A stretch of 10,362 bases of DNA from contig JAFLUK010000044.1 in NCBI GenBank assembly GCA_022508865.1, positions 1 to 10,362 on the forward strand, written 5' to 3'. The position numbers were made by a program, and so were the translations under genes. This DNA comes from Oscillospiraceae bacterium. Lineage in GTDB: Bacteria; Bacillota; Clostridia; Oscillospirales; Acutalibacteraceae. Shown here in pieces: positions 1 to 6,316 of the stretch. The notes under the pieces are model-generated. The model did not search any database and had not been told where the DNA came from. It saw only the letters and a program-made list of their open reading frames with translations. Position 1 is the stretch's first letter. Each line of letters opens with the position of its first letter.

Positions 1-134
1 ACGGCAAACGTTATCAGATTATCGACATCTATTACAACGGTGTTGGAATCATCAAGGAACTCTCGCCCGAAGAAATGGAGGCAAGCTTCCAACGTCATAT
101 GGCGAAGCAAAAGCAGAAAAGAAAAACAGCATAA
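1..134 (+). CDS. C-terminal end of a large serine recombinase (DUF4368 type), cut by the window edge
   Basis: Read from base 3, the open frame gives about 43 residues ending at TAA 132-134, with the stretch IDIYYNGVGIIKELSPEEME followed by a Lys/Gln-rich tail. This resembles the DUF4368 C-terminus of large serine recombinases of Clostridia (TnpX-like), which excise and insert conjugative or mobilisable elements. The catalytic resolvase domain and the zinc-ribbon/coiled-coil region would lie to the left, outside the window, so activity cannot be judged. The gene is partial because of the window edge; nothing shows that it is broken. Nearby are a plus-strand hairpin (156-187), an inverted tRNA-Ser fragment (210-223) and a tRNA-Ser gene, which fits the end of a mobile element. 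The family call rests on a short tail remembered from such proteins and is moderately sure. Confidence 0.7.
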   Translation, partial: GKRYQIIDIYYNGVGIIKELSPEEMEASFQRHMAKQKQKRKTA

Positions 135-155
135 ATTCTGTATTATCAAAGTCCG

Positions 156-187
156 GTGGGACACCTTCTTTATGTAGTGTGTCCCGC
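156..187 (+). terminator. Hairpin after the recombinase gene, possible terminator or element-end structure
   Basis: Bases 156-164 (GTGGGACAC) pair with 179-187 (GTGTCCCGC) to form a 9-bp stem with a 14-nt loop, 21 nt after the recombinase stop. The one non-Watson-Crick pair is T157-G186. It is a G-U pair in plus-strand RNA but an A-C mismatch in minus-strand RNA, so a role in the recombinase transcript is favoured. The following sequence (TGTGATGTTTTCTTT) is only a loose U-tract, so termination may be weak. Confidence 0.45.
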
Positions 188-209
188 TGTGATGTTTTCT
201 TTACGCCCT

Positions 210-223
210 TTCGAATCCCTTGC
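210..223 (+). repeat. Inverted copy of the tRNA-Ser T-arm (14 bp)
   Basis: TTCGAATCCCTTGC at 210-223 is the exact reverse complement of 278-291, which lies in the T-loop, T-stem and inner acceptor stem of the minus-strand tRNA-Ser(GGA) gene. The match stops on both sides, so this is a fragment and not a second tRNA. It lies between the recombinase end and the tRNA terminator. It could be a remnant attachment site or the scar of an older insertion, but the inverted orientation is not the usual att arrangement. Confidence 0.6.
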
Positions 224-234
224 ATTACTAATAG

Positions 235-267
235 AAAAAGAGGCAGACATAAGTCTACCTCTTTTTT
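235..267 (-). terminator. Terminator of tRNA-Ser(GGA), possibly bidirectional
   Basis: Bases 239-248 and 253-262 form a 10-bp stem around a 4-nt loop. A run of A at 235-239 becomes the U-tract on the minus strand. On the minus strand the odd pair (244/257) is a G-U wobble; on the plus strand it is a C-A mismatch, so the structure fits the tRNA transcript better. T262-267 on the other side could also stop plus-strand transcripts from the recombinase. Confidence 0.8.
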
Positions 268-268
268 A

Positions 269-361
269 TGGCGGAGAGCAAGGGATTCGAACCCTCGAAA
301 CCGCTTTAACGGTTTACACGATTTCCAATCGTGCTCCTTCGGCCAGCTCGGACAACTCTCC
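269..361 (-). tRNA. tRNA-Ser (anticodon GGA), 3' CCA encoded
   Basis: On the minus strand the gene starts GGAGAGT at 361 and ends with GCTCTCC, discriminator G and an encoded CCA at 269-271, giving a 7-bp acceptor stem with one U-G pair. The anticodon arm is CACGA-TTGGAAA-TCGTG, placing anticodon GGA at 324-326, which reads UCC and UCU codons. A long variable arm (AAACCG/CGGTTT) marks it as a class II tRNA for serine. The T-arm contains GGTTCGAATCC. Its promoter is at 374-402 and its terminator at 235-267. It is divergent from the polyamine operon. Confidence 0.95.
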
Positions 362-373
362 ACGACCTTTCCA

Positions 374-402
374 ATTATACATAAGTTAATACAAAAAATC
401 AA
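374..402 (-). promoter_or_regulatory. Vegetative promoter of tRNA-Ser(GGA)
   Basis: On the minus strand TTGATT (397-402) is followed after exactly 17 bases by TATAAT (374-379). Transcription would start near 367, about 6 nt before the mature tRNA 5' end at 361, which suits a tRNA gene. It is divergent from the pot promoter at 440-468. Confidence 0.8.
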
Positions 403-439
403 GTGTTATTTTAAAAAATATTATAACCTGTTATTTTTA

Positions 440-468
440 TTGACTAAACAGAGAGTTTTGTGTATAAT
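440..468 (+). promoter_or_regulatory. Vegetative (sigma-A type) promoter of the pot operon
   Basis: TTGACT (440-445), a 17-base spacer and a perfect TATAAT (463-468) lie ahead of potA. Transcription should start near 475. The spacer contains one copy of an ACAGAGAGT element (448-456) that recurs in the leader, so a bound regulator could overlap RNA polymerase here. Confidence 0.85.
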
Positions 469-502
469 TCTCTCTATACAGAGGGTATTACTTACTCTCT
501 GT
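448..502. repeat. Cluster of ACAGAG(A/G)GT-type elements over the pot promoter and leader
   Basis: ACAGAGAGT occurs at 448-456 in the promoter spacer and ACAGAGGGT at 478-486, 30 bp apart in the same orientation. Inverted copies are ACTCTCTGT at 494-502 (exact complement of the first) and the weaker TCTCTCTAT at 469-477, just after the -10 box. The arrangement could be a set of operator half-sites for a regulator of polyamine uptake. No regulator gene is present in the window. Confidence 0.5.
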
Positions 503-507
503 TTTTT
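478..507 (+). terminator. Terminator-like hairpin in the potA leader (possible attenuator)
   Basis: Bases 478-487 (ACAGAGGGTA) pair with 493-502 (TACTCTCTGT) in a 10-bp stem with a 5-nt loop. Six T (502-507) follow at once, which is the form of an intrinsic terminator. It begins about 3 nt after the predicted transcription start and ends 24 nt before the potA ATG. The pair G484-T496 is G-U in plus-strand RNA but a mismatch on the other strand, which favours an RNA role. An alternative is a DNA operator, because the arms match elements at 448-456 and 469-477. Confidence 0.6.
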
Positions 508-530
508 AGACGGTTTATTGGGGGTTGAAA

Positions 531-2030
531 ATGAAAAACAATAAAAGAACGGAAAATATAATTGAACTCTATAATATTAAAAAAATGTATGGTGATGTAA
601 CAGCTGTTGAGGACTTCAATCTCAAGGTCAAAAGAGGTGATTTTATCACATTTTTAGGACCATCAGGATGCGGAAAAACTACTACCTTGAGAATGATTGC
701 AGGTTTTGAACTCCCTACAGAAGGGCATATCACCTTAGATGGTGAGGATATAAGTAAACTTCCGCCATACGAAAGACCGATAAATACGGTTTTTCAGAGA
801 TATGCTCTGTTTCCACACCTTAATATATATGATAATATCGCTTTTGGCCTGAAATTAAAAACTGTTGATGTAACATATCAGAATGACAAAGGCGAAACTA
901 TAACACGGAAAGAAAAGCTTTCTAAAAAAGAAATAGAGGAGAAAGTAAAGAGAGCTCTGGAAATTGTTGACCTTGAAGGCTTTGAAAAACGTTCAATTGA
1001 TACCCTTTCCGGTGGTCAACAACAAAGAATCGCCATTGCAAGAGCAATTGTAAATGAGCCGGAAATACTTCTTCTTGACGAGCCCTTGGGTGCTCTTGAC
1101 CTTAAAATGCGTAAAGAAATGCAGATTGAACTCAAATCAATGCACGAAAAGCTTGGCATTACCTTTATTTATGTTACCCACGATCAGGAAGAAGCTCTTA
1201 CTATGTCAGATAAAATTGTTGTAATGTCTGATGGTATGATACAGCAAATAGGCACTCCCGAGGAAATCTACAATGAACCTGAAAATGCCTTTGTAGCAGA
1301 TTTTATCGGCGAAAGTAATATTCTTAACGGTAAGGTTGCAGGCAAGAAAAAAGTAAGATTTTGCAATCATATTTTTGATTGTGTTGATGATTTTCCAATC
1401 GGTACCAGAGTTGATGTAGTTGTTCGCCCGGAAGACGTTATTATGAAACCAAAGGGTCAAGGTATGCTTGATGTTCTTGTTGACTCTGTTGTTTTTAAGG
1501 GTATTCACTACGAAATCACTGTTCTTTCAGGTGATATTGAAATTGTAATTCAATCAATTAAAAATGCTGTTGTAGGTGATACCATTGGTATTGAAATTGA
1601 ACCTGACGGAATACATCTTATAGAGAATAACGTTACCACCAATGAGTTTGATGGTGTTATTACAAAGAATAATACTGTTGAGTTTGGTGACGGAGAATAT
1701 GAATGTGATGTCACCCAACTTTATCACAATTCAACCCTTGATGAAGATGGATACCTGATTAAGAGTGATGGTGAGAAAATTGACCTTGCAGGTGTTGAGG
1801 TTTCTGTTTCTGTCCCCCTCTTTAATGCTATTGAAATGAGCGACGACCCTGACAAGGGCGGTGCAACAGGTAATATTATCTCACTTATCTATAAGGGCGA
1901 CCATTACCAATATATTGTCCGTACAGAAAATGAATTTGACTATATTCTTGACGATGAGGATCTTTGGAATGAAAATGACTTTGTCAGTCTTATTATTCCG
2001 AAAGATAAAATTAAGCTTACGTTAAAATAA
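531..2030 (+). CDS. potA: Polyamine (spermidine/putrescine) ABC transporter ATP-binding protein PotA with duplicated TOBE region
   Basis: This is the cytoplasmic ATPase that powers polyamine import through PotB/PotC. All ABC motifs are visible in the 499-residue product: Walker A GPSGCGKTT (43-51), Q-loop Q89, signature LSGGQQQ (159-165), Walker B ILLLDE (179-184) and switch His217. The spermidine-type motif RPEDV (299-303) lies in the first TOBE region (about 265-364). The protein is far longer than typical PotA (about 350-380 residues). Residues 373-498 look like a second copy of the TOBE unit, and there is an insertion near 111-131 (TYQNDKGETITRKEK). ATG 531 was chosen because GGGGGTT at 521-526 serves as its ribosome site; TTG 525 would overlap that site. 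It is the first gene of potABCD, 30 bp before potB. Confidence 0.93.
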   Translation: MKNNKRTENIIELYNIKKMYGDVTAVEDFNLKVKRGDFITFLGPSGCGKTTTLRMIAGFELPTEGHITLDGEDISKLPPYERPINTVFQRYALFPHLNIYDNIAFGLKLKTVDVTYQNDKGETITRKEKLSKKEIEEKVKRALEIVDLEGFEKRSIDTLSGGQQQRIAIARAIVNEPEILLLDEPLGALDLKMRKEMQIELKSMHEKLGITFIYVTHDQEEALTMSDKIVVMSDGMIQQIGTPEEIYNEPENAFVADFIGESNILNGKVAGKKKVRFCNHIFDCVDDFPIGTRVDVVVRPEDVIMKPKGQGMLDVLVDSVVFKGIHYEITVLSGDIEIVIQSIKNAVVGDTIGIEIEPDGIHLIENNVTTNEFDGVITKNNTVEFGDGEYECDVTQLYHNSTLDEDGYLIKSDGEKIDLAGVEVSVSVPLFNAIEMSDDPDKGGATGNIISLIYKGDHYQYIVRTENEFDYILDDEDLWNENDFVSLIIPKDKIKLTLK

Positions 2031-2060
2031 TAATTTAATCTCATCATAAAGGAGTCAGAA

Positions 2061-2852
2061 ATGTTCAGATTTTCCAGAAAACATCTGTGTATTCCCTATG
2101 CAGTGTTTCTTATATTATTTGTAATTGCACCACTGTTGGTTGTAATTTATTACGCCTTTACAAACGGACAAGGCGAGTTTACACTCAATAATTTTGCAAA
2201 CTTTTTTACAGACAGCAACACAATAGGCACATTGCTTTATAGTATGTTTATAGCACTTATAACAACTGCGATTTGTCTTTTTATTGCTTATCCTGTTGCT
2301 TATATTTTAGCAAGAAGCAATTTTAAAAAGAAATCGGTACTTCTTATACTTTTCATAGTACCAATGTGGATTAACTTTACTCTCAGGATTACTGCTGTTA
2401 AGGAAATCCTCACATTTTTAGAAGGTAATCTTGCTTATTATCCTTTTCTTAATACCATAATCGGAATGACCTATGATTTTCTTCCCTTTATGATTTTGCC
2501 ACTGTATACAACACTGGAAAAAATTGATAATAAGCTAATAGAAGCATCCTATGATTTAGGCGCAAATCCTGCTACAACCTTTGTTAAGGTAACACTTCCG
2601 CTGTCCTTACCGGGAATTATCAGCGGTGTAACCATGGTATTCCTTCCTGTTATGACAAACTATGTTGTATTAGATATGCTTTATAACAGCACCTATATTA
2701 TGGGCAGTCTGATTGGAAGCTACTTTAATGCTTATGACTGGAATAACGGCTCTATAATTTCCATAATACTTCTTGCAATTATTTTTGTTGTAACCATTAT
2801 TACTAACAGACTTGGCAATGGTTCAGAAGAAAGCAGAGGTGCAGTACTGTGA
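2061..2852 (+). CDS. potB: Polyamine ABC transporter permease PotB
   Basis: This 263-residue inner-membrane permease pairs with PotC to form the polyamine channel. Hydrophobic segments lie near residues 12-32, 56-80, 93-110, 132-152, 190-207 and 231-249, fitting the usual six helices. The cytoplasmic EAA coupling loop that contacts PotA is clear at 161-189 (EASYDLGANPATTF, then LPGIISG). Length is close to E. coli PotB (275). The ATG has a strong ribosome site AAAGGAG at 2047-2053, 7 nt upstream, so potB can be translated independently of potA. The stop codon overlaps the GTG start of potC by 4 bases (GTGA). Nothing in the coding region looks damaged. Confidence 0.93.
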   Translation: MFRFSRKHLCIPYAVFLILFVIAPLLVVIYYAFTNGQGEFTLNNFANFFTDSNTIGTLLYSMFIALITTAICLFIAYPVAYILARSNFKKKSVLLILFIVPMWINFTLRITAVKEILTFLEGNLAYYPFLNTIIGMTYDFLPFMILPLYTTLEKIDNKLIEASYDLGANPATTFVKVTLPLSLPGIISGVTMVFLPVMTNYVVLDMLYNSTYIMGSLIGSYFNAYDWNNGSIISIILLAIIFVVTIITNRLGNGSEESRGAVL

Positions 2853-3646
2853 TTAAAAAGATTTTTTCAGCAAGCTGGATTTTAATTGTTCTGCTCTTTA
2901 TGTATTTGCCTATTATTATTCTTGCTGTATACAGCTTTACAAAATCCACTACAATTGGTGCAATCAGAGAATTTTCTCTCAATAACTACAAAACACTTTT
3001 TACAACAGAAGAACTTTTAACAATGATTTTAGGCACATTTCTACTTGCGATTGTTGTGTCTGTAATTGCAGTGCTTTTAGGAACAATGGGCGCTATTGGT
3101 TCATTTTATTCAAGCAAGTTTTCCAAAGGATTTGTTAGAACATCAAATCAAATTCCTGTTGTAAACGCAGATGTTGTTACAGGCTTTTCCATCTGTGTAC
3201 TGCTTATTGTTGTACTTGGTGTGGATAAATCAACATACATTCCGTTGATTGTAGGACAAGTAGTGCTCTGTGCACCATTTGTTTATCTTTCTATAGTACC
3301 GAAGCTAAAGCAAATGGATAATCACCTTTATGAAGCCGCTCTTGATTTGGGTGCAACCCCCACACAAGCACTTTTTAAAATAATTATTCCACAAATTATA
3401 CCAGGAATTATTTCAGGTTTTATGTTATCCATAACACTCTCCCTTGATGATTATTTCATCACAACATATACAAAACCTGCGACCTTTGACACAATCAGCA
3501 CCTATGTAGTAAATGCAACAAAGGGTGCCCAAACAAGCATAAAAACAGCCTTGTGGGCTTTGTCCACCGTTATTTTTGTCCTTGTATTTATTGTTGTTAT
3601 AGTAAGCAACATTAATGCAAGCAGGAAAGCAGGTGAGAAAAAATGA
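2849..3646 (+). CDS. potC: Polyamine ABC transporter permease PotC
   Basis: This is the second inner-membrane permease (265 residues), partner of PotB. It starts with GTG at 2849, inside the end of potB; GAGG at 2836-2839 is the ribosome site, so translation is probably coupled. The EAA loop is at 162-190 (EAALDLGATPTQALF, then PGIISG). It is followed by SLDDYFITTY (198-207), the counterpart of the strongly conserved SLDD stretch of PotC. Hydrophobic helices lie near 9-29, 58-84, 108-124, 132-150, 186-202 and 235-253. Length and layout are ordinary for the family. Its TGA stop overlaps the potD start by 4 bases (ATGA). Confidence 0.93.
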   Translation: MIKKIFSASWILIVLLFMYLPIIILAVYSFTKSTTIGAIREFSLNNYKTLFTTEELLTMILGTFLLAIVVSVIAVLLGTMGAIGSFYSSKFSKGFVRTSNQIPVVNADVVTGFSICVLLIVVLGVDKSTYIPLIVGQVVLCAPFVYLSIVPKLKQMDNHLYEAALDLGATPTQALFKIIIPQIIPGIISGFMLSITLSLDDYFITTYTKPATFDTISTYVVNATKGAQTSIKTALWALSTVIFVLVFIVVIVSNINASRKAGEKK

Positions 3647-5166
3647 TGAAAAGATTGTTAACTATACTGTTAGCTTTATTAATTCTTTTATCTTTTTCCT
3701 TCACCACATCAATATCCGCTTTTGCAGAGGACAAAAATGAAGTTATTACCCTGAGGATATCAAACTGTGAGGAATACATTGATCTTGGTGACTGGAATGA
3801 GGTTATTGACCTTGACAGCGGTGACATTGTTGGTAAAAATTCAATGATAGTGGATTTTGAAAATTGGTTTTACCGAACATACCACAAAAGAGTAAAGGTG
3901 GAATACTCCACATTTGGCACTAATGAGGATTTGTACAACCAGATTACTCTTGGGGATGAATTTGACCTTGTTTGTCCCTCTGATTATATGGGAATGAAAA
4001 TGATTGATGAGGGTATGCTTCTCCCCTTATCAAAGGAATTTTTTGATGAAACTGATAAGAACAACTACTACATTAATGGTGTTTCACCATATATTAAAGA
4101 CCTAATGGATAACACCACCATTGGAGATGAAAGCTGGAGTAAGTATTCTGCCGGATATATGTGGGGTACAATGGGCTTTGTTTACAATCCTGATGTTGTA
4201 ACTAATGAAGAAGCCTCCACATGGAAGCTTTTTGAAAACACAAAGTTTTCAAGGCAACTTACTGTAAAGGACAGTATAAGAGATACCTATTTTGGCGTTC
4301 TCGGGTTAATTTATGCTGATGAACTTTCAACAGACGAGTTTAAGAATTCAAAAGATTATAATCAAAGAATTACAGAAGTAATGAATGACACTTCTGTAGA
4401 AACTGTAAATAAGGCAGAGAAAGAACTTCAGAAAATCAAAGAAAACGTATATTCCTTTGAAACCGACAGCGGAAAGGCTGATATGGTATCAGGTAAGGTA
4501 TCGGTTAATTTCCAGTGGTCAGGTGATGCTGTTTATACCCTTGATCAGGCAGAAGAGGACGACTGTTACTTTGAATTTGCTGTACCTGAAGAGTCATCAA
4601 ATCTCTGGTGTGACGGCTGGGTAATGCTAAAGGACGGGATTGGTGGAAACAAGGACAAGCAGCTTGCTGCCGAGGCATTTATTAACTTTCTTTCAAGGCC
4701 TGATAATGTAGTGAGAAATATGTACTACATCGGGTACACAAGCTGTATTTCCGGTGGTGATGATGATACTATCCTTGATTACATTAATTGGTGTTATGCA
4801 GCAGAAGATGATGAAGAAGATACTGTTAACTACCCATTGGGATTTTTCTTCACCGGAGATAATAATGATAAAAAGTATGTTATCAAAACAACAGAAGACC
4901 AAACACGACGCCAACTGTATGCACAGTATCCCACAGAGGATGTGCTTAACAGATGTGCAGTTATGATGTTTTTTGATGATGATGCAAACACAAGAATTAA
5001 TCAGATGTGGATTAATATAAGGTGCTTTAACCTTGCTACTGTTCCGAATTATGTGTGGATTTCTTTTTGTGCTTTTGTTCTCATAATAGCGCTGATGATA
5101 TTTTTATTTAAGTCAAGAGGAAGAATATTTAGAAAAAGGATTCCAAAGGGATATAAAAAAGTTTAA
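3643..5166 (+). CDS. potD: Extracytoplasmic polyamine-binding protein PotD, extended and C-terminally membrane-anchored
   Basis: This protein captures the polyamine outside the cell and delivers it to PotBC. The 507-residue product has a signal peptide (basic MMKR, hydrophobic core 5-20, likely cut after SISAFA at 28) with no lipobox cysteine. The binding fold is recognisable: NCEEYI (41-46) stands where PotD has N-W-x-E-Y, QWSGDA (291-296) holds one ligand-box Trp, and LWCDGW (321-326) holds the W-x-D pair. E. coli PotD has about 348 residues; the extra length includes acidic inserts (about 225-280 and 373-410). A single hydrophobic helix at about 470-489 is followed by a basic tail (SRGRIFRKRIPKGYKK), so it is probably tail-anchored. 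AGGTGA at 3631-3636 supports ATG 3643; ATG 3646 is also possible. Substrate specificity is inferred from the operon. Confidence 0.88.
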   Translation: MMKRLLTILLALLILLSFSFTTSISAFAEDKNEVITLRISNCEEYIDLGDWNEVIDLDSGDIVGKNSMIVDFENWFYRTYHKRVKVEYSTFGTNEDLYNQITLGDEFDLVCPSDYMGMKMIDEGMLLPLSKEFFDETDKNNYYINGVSPYIKDLMDNTTIGDESWSKYSAGYMWGTMGFVYNPDVVTNEEASTWKLFENTKFSRQLTVKDSIRDTYFGVLGLIYADELSTDEFKNSKDYNQRITEVMNDTSVETVNKAEKELQKIKENVYSFETDSGKADMVSGKVSVNFQWSGDAVYTLDQAEEDDCYFEFAVPEESSNLWCDGWVMLKDGIGGNKDKQLAAEAFINFLSRPDNVVRNMYYIGYTSCISGGDDDTILDYINWCYAAEDDEEDTVNYPLGFFFTGDNNDKKYVIKTTEDQTRRQLYAQYPTEDVLNRCAVMMFFDDDANTRINQMWINIRCFNLATVPNYVWISFCAFVLIIALMIFLFKSRGRIFRKRIPKGYKKV

Positions 5167-5184
5167 TTAATTGATGATTTACTC

Positions 5185-5213
5185 TTGATTTATATTTATT
5201 TTTATTGCATAAT
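5185..5213 (+). promoter_or_regulatory. Probable promoter of tRNA-Ser(CGA)
   Basis: TTGATT (5185-5190), 17 bases, CATAAT (5208-5213). The -35 box and spacing equal those of the other tRNA-Ser promoter in the window. Transcription would start near 5220, giving a leader of about 60 nt that contains the hairpin at 5251-5273. GATAAT at 5244-5249 is an alternative -10 with a poor -35. Confidence 0.45.
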
Positions 5214-5250
5214 AAAAGAGCTGTTTAGCTTTGATAAAAATCTGATAATA

Positions 5251-5273
5251 GTCAACTGGCAAAGCTAGTTGAC
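5251..5273 (+). other. 10-bp hairpin without U-tract between potD and tRNA-Ser
   Basis: GTCAACTGGC (5251-5260) and GCTAGTTGAC (5264-5273) pair along their full length around an AAA loop. The pair G5258-T5266 is G-U in plus-strand RNA and a mismatch in minus-strand RNA. No run of T follows on either strand, so it is not a normal terminator. It sits 6 nt before the mature tRNA 5' end. It may guide 5' processing or stabilise the end of the pot message. Confidence 0.5.
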
Positions 5274-5279
5274 ATATAC

Positions 5280-5372
5280 GGAGATGTACCCAAGTGGCTG
5301 AAGGGTCCGCACTCGAAATGCGGTAGGTCGGTTTAAACCGACGCAAGAGTTCAAATCTCTTCATCTCCGCCA
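5280..5372 (+). tRNA. tRNA-Ser (anticodon CGA), 3' CCA encoded
   Basis: The acceptor stem GGAGATG/CATCTCC is perfect over 7 bp, with discriminator G and encoded CCA at 5370-5372. The anticodon arm CCGCA-CTCGAAA-TGCGG gives anticodon CGA at 5314-5316, which reads UCG. The long variable arm (GTCGG/CCGAC) identifies a class II serine tRNA. The T-arm is GAGTTCAAATCTC. There is no clear terminator between potD and this gene, so some transcripts may join the two. It ends directly at the shared terminator 5373-5414. Confidence 0.95.
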
Positions 5373-5414
5373 AAAGAGCCTTGAAAACCATTGGTTTTCA
5401 AGGCTCTTTATTTT
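5373..5414. terminator. Bidirectional terminator between tRNA-Ser(CGA) and the minus-strand operon
   Basis: A perfect 17-bp stem (5373-5389 with 5393-5409) surrounds the 3-nt loop ATT. TTTATTTT follows on the plus strand and a run of U follows the stem on the minus strand. It starts on the base after the tRNA CCA and overlaps the stop codon region of the minus-strand TIGR01212 gene, so it can end both convergent units. Confidence 0.9.
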
Positions 5415-6315
5415 AAATTCTACCCCCTTGTATAATATTCCGTTCTTCAAATTCTTTGTTAATATAATTTAGTACGCGTTTTTTATCTCCGCTCCATTTG
5501 GGTGCTACAAGGATTTTTTTATCACCGTCACCTGTCAATCGGTGTATAACAACATTCTTCGGCAGTACTTCTATACAGTCGCATAAAATATCAGTATACT
5601 CCTCCATTGTTAGCACACTGAATTTGCCCATATTATAATCTGCTAACAGGTCTGTTCCCTCCAAAATATGGAGAAGCTGAAGTTTTATACCATCGGAATA
5701 TTTTGCAGCAAATTTTACTGAATTAAGCATATCTTCCTTTGTTTCATCAGGTAAGCCAAGGATAACGTGAGTAATTACTTCTATGCCCATACTTTTTAAC
5801 TTTTTTGCAGTTTCAGCATAGACTTGGTTTTCATAACCTCGCCTTATATACTCTACAGAGCTTTCTTTAGTTGTTTGAAGTCCAAGTTCTACCCATACAG
5901 GTTTAATCTTATTCAAACTTTCAAGAAGAATATACGTTTCCTCTGATATACAGTCGGGACGAGTTGCAATGGAAAGTGCAACAATATCTTTGTGATTAAT
6001 GGCTTCTGTGAATTTATCTCTTAAAACCGTTGTGGGAGCGTAGGTGTTTGTAAATGCCTGAAAATAGGCAATATAACAATTATCCTTGGTCTTTGATTTT
6101 ACTCTGCCCTTTGCACTTTCAATTTGCTGTGAAATCGACATAGTTCTGCTTGGGGTGAATTCGCCGCTGCCCTTTGCAGAGCAGAAAATGCACCCTCTGC
6201 TTCCAAGAGTACCATCACGATTAGGACAGGTAAAACCTCCGTCAAGAGATAATTTATAAACCTTTTTGCCAAACTTGGTTTTCAAATAATTGTTCAGTGA
6301 ATTGTATCTTACCAT
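5413..6315 (-). CDS. ytqA: TIGR01212-family radical SAM protein (YtqA/YhcC-like), candidate MnmL tRNA-modifying enzyme
   Basis: This radical SAM enzyme belongs to the group of B. subtilis YtqA and E. coli YhcC. The cluster cysteines are C30, C42 and C45 within TCPNRDGTLGSRGCIFC, followed by SAKGSGEF; the opening RYNSLNNYLKTKFG is also typical. YtqA has been assigned as MnmL, acting on carboxymethylaminomethyl groups of wobble uridine in Gram-positive mnm5s2U synthesis. Applying that here is an inference, and no ytqB/mnmM methyltransferase is next to it. I chose ATG 6315, one base after the preceding stop (TAG at 6317-6319), because the family begins there; a TTG at 6345 would add 10 residues and overlap the previous gene. 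Neither has a clear ribosome site, so stop-start coupling is likely. It is the last gene before the shared terminator. Confidence 0.85.
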   Translation of the reverse strand: MVRYNSLNNYLKTKFGKKVYKLSLDGGFTCPNRDGTLGSRGCIFCSAKGSGEFTPSRTMSISQQIESAKGRVKSKTKDNCYIAYFQAFTNTYAPTTVLRDKFTEAINHKDIVALSIATRPDCISEETYILLESLNKIKPVWVELGLQTTKESSVEYIRRGYENQVYAETAKKLKSMGIEVITHVILGLPDETKEDMLNSVKFAAKYSDGIKLQLLHILEGTDLLADYNMGKFSVLTMEEYTDILCDCIEVLPKNVVIHRLTGDGDKKILVAPKWSGDKKRVLNYINKEFEERNIIQGGRI

Positions 6316-6316
6316 A

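Noticed and set aside
52..402. Minus-strand open frame of 116 codons covering the recombinase end and the tRNA-Ser gene
   Set aside because: It runs through a tRNA gene, its terminator and promoter, has no ribosome site and resembles no protein family.
525..530. TTG 525 as the potA start
   Set aside because: It would overlap the GGGGGTT ribosome site; ATG 531 is correctly spaced and adds no conflict.
478..530. A known polyamine or other riboswitch in the potA leader
   Set aside because: The leader after the predicted start is only about 55 nt with one hairpin, too small for any aptamer class I can recognise.
179..544. Plus-strand open frame of 121 codons over the tRNA-Ser region
   Set aside because: It reads the antisense of a tRNA (the W-R-R-A-R-D-S-N-P-R type string is a known artefact of such regions) and crosses the pot promoter and leader.
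5269..5274. TTGACA as a -35 box for tRNA-Ser(CGA)
   Set aside because: It lies 6 nt before the tRNA, so its -10 would fall inside the gene; it is the arm of the hairpin at 5251-5273.
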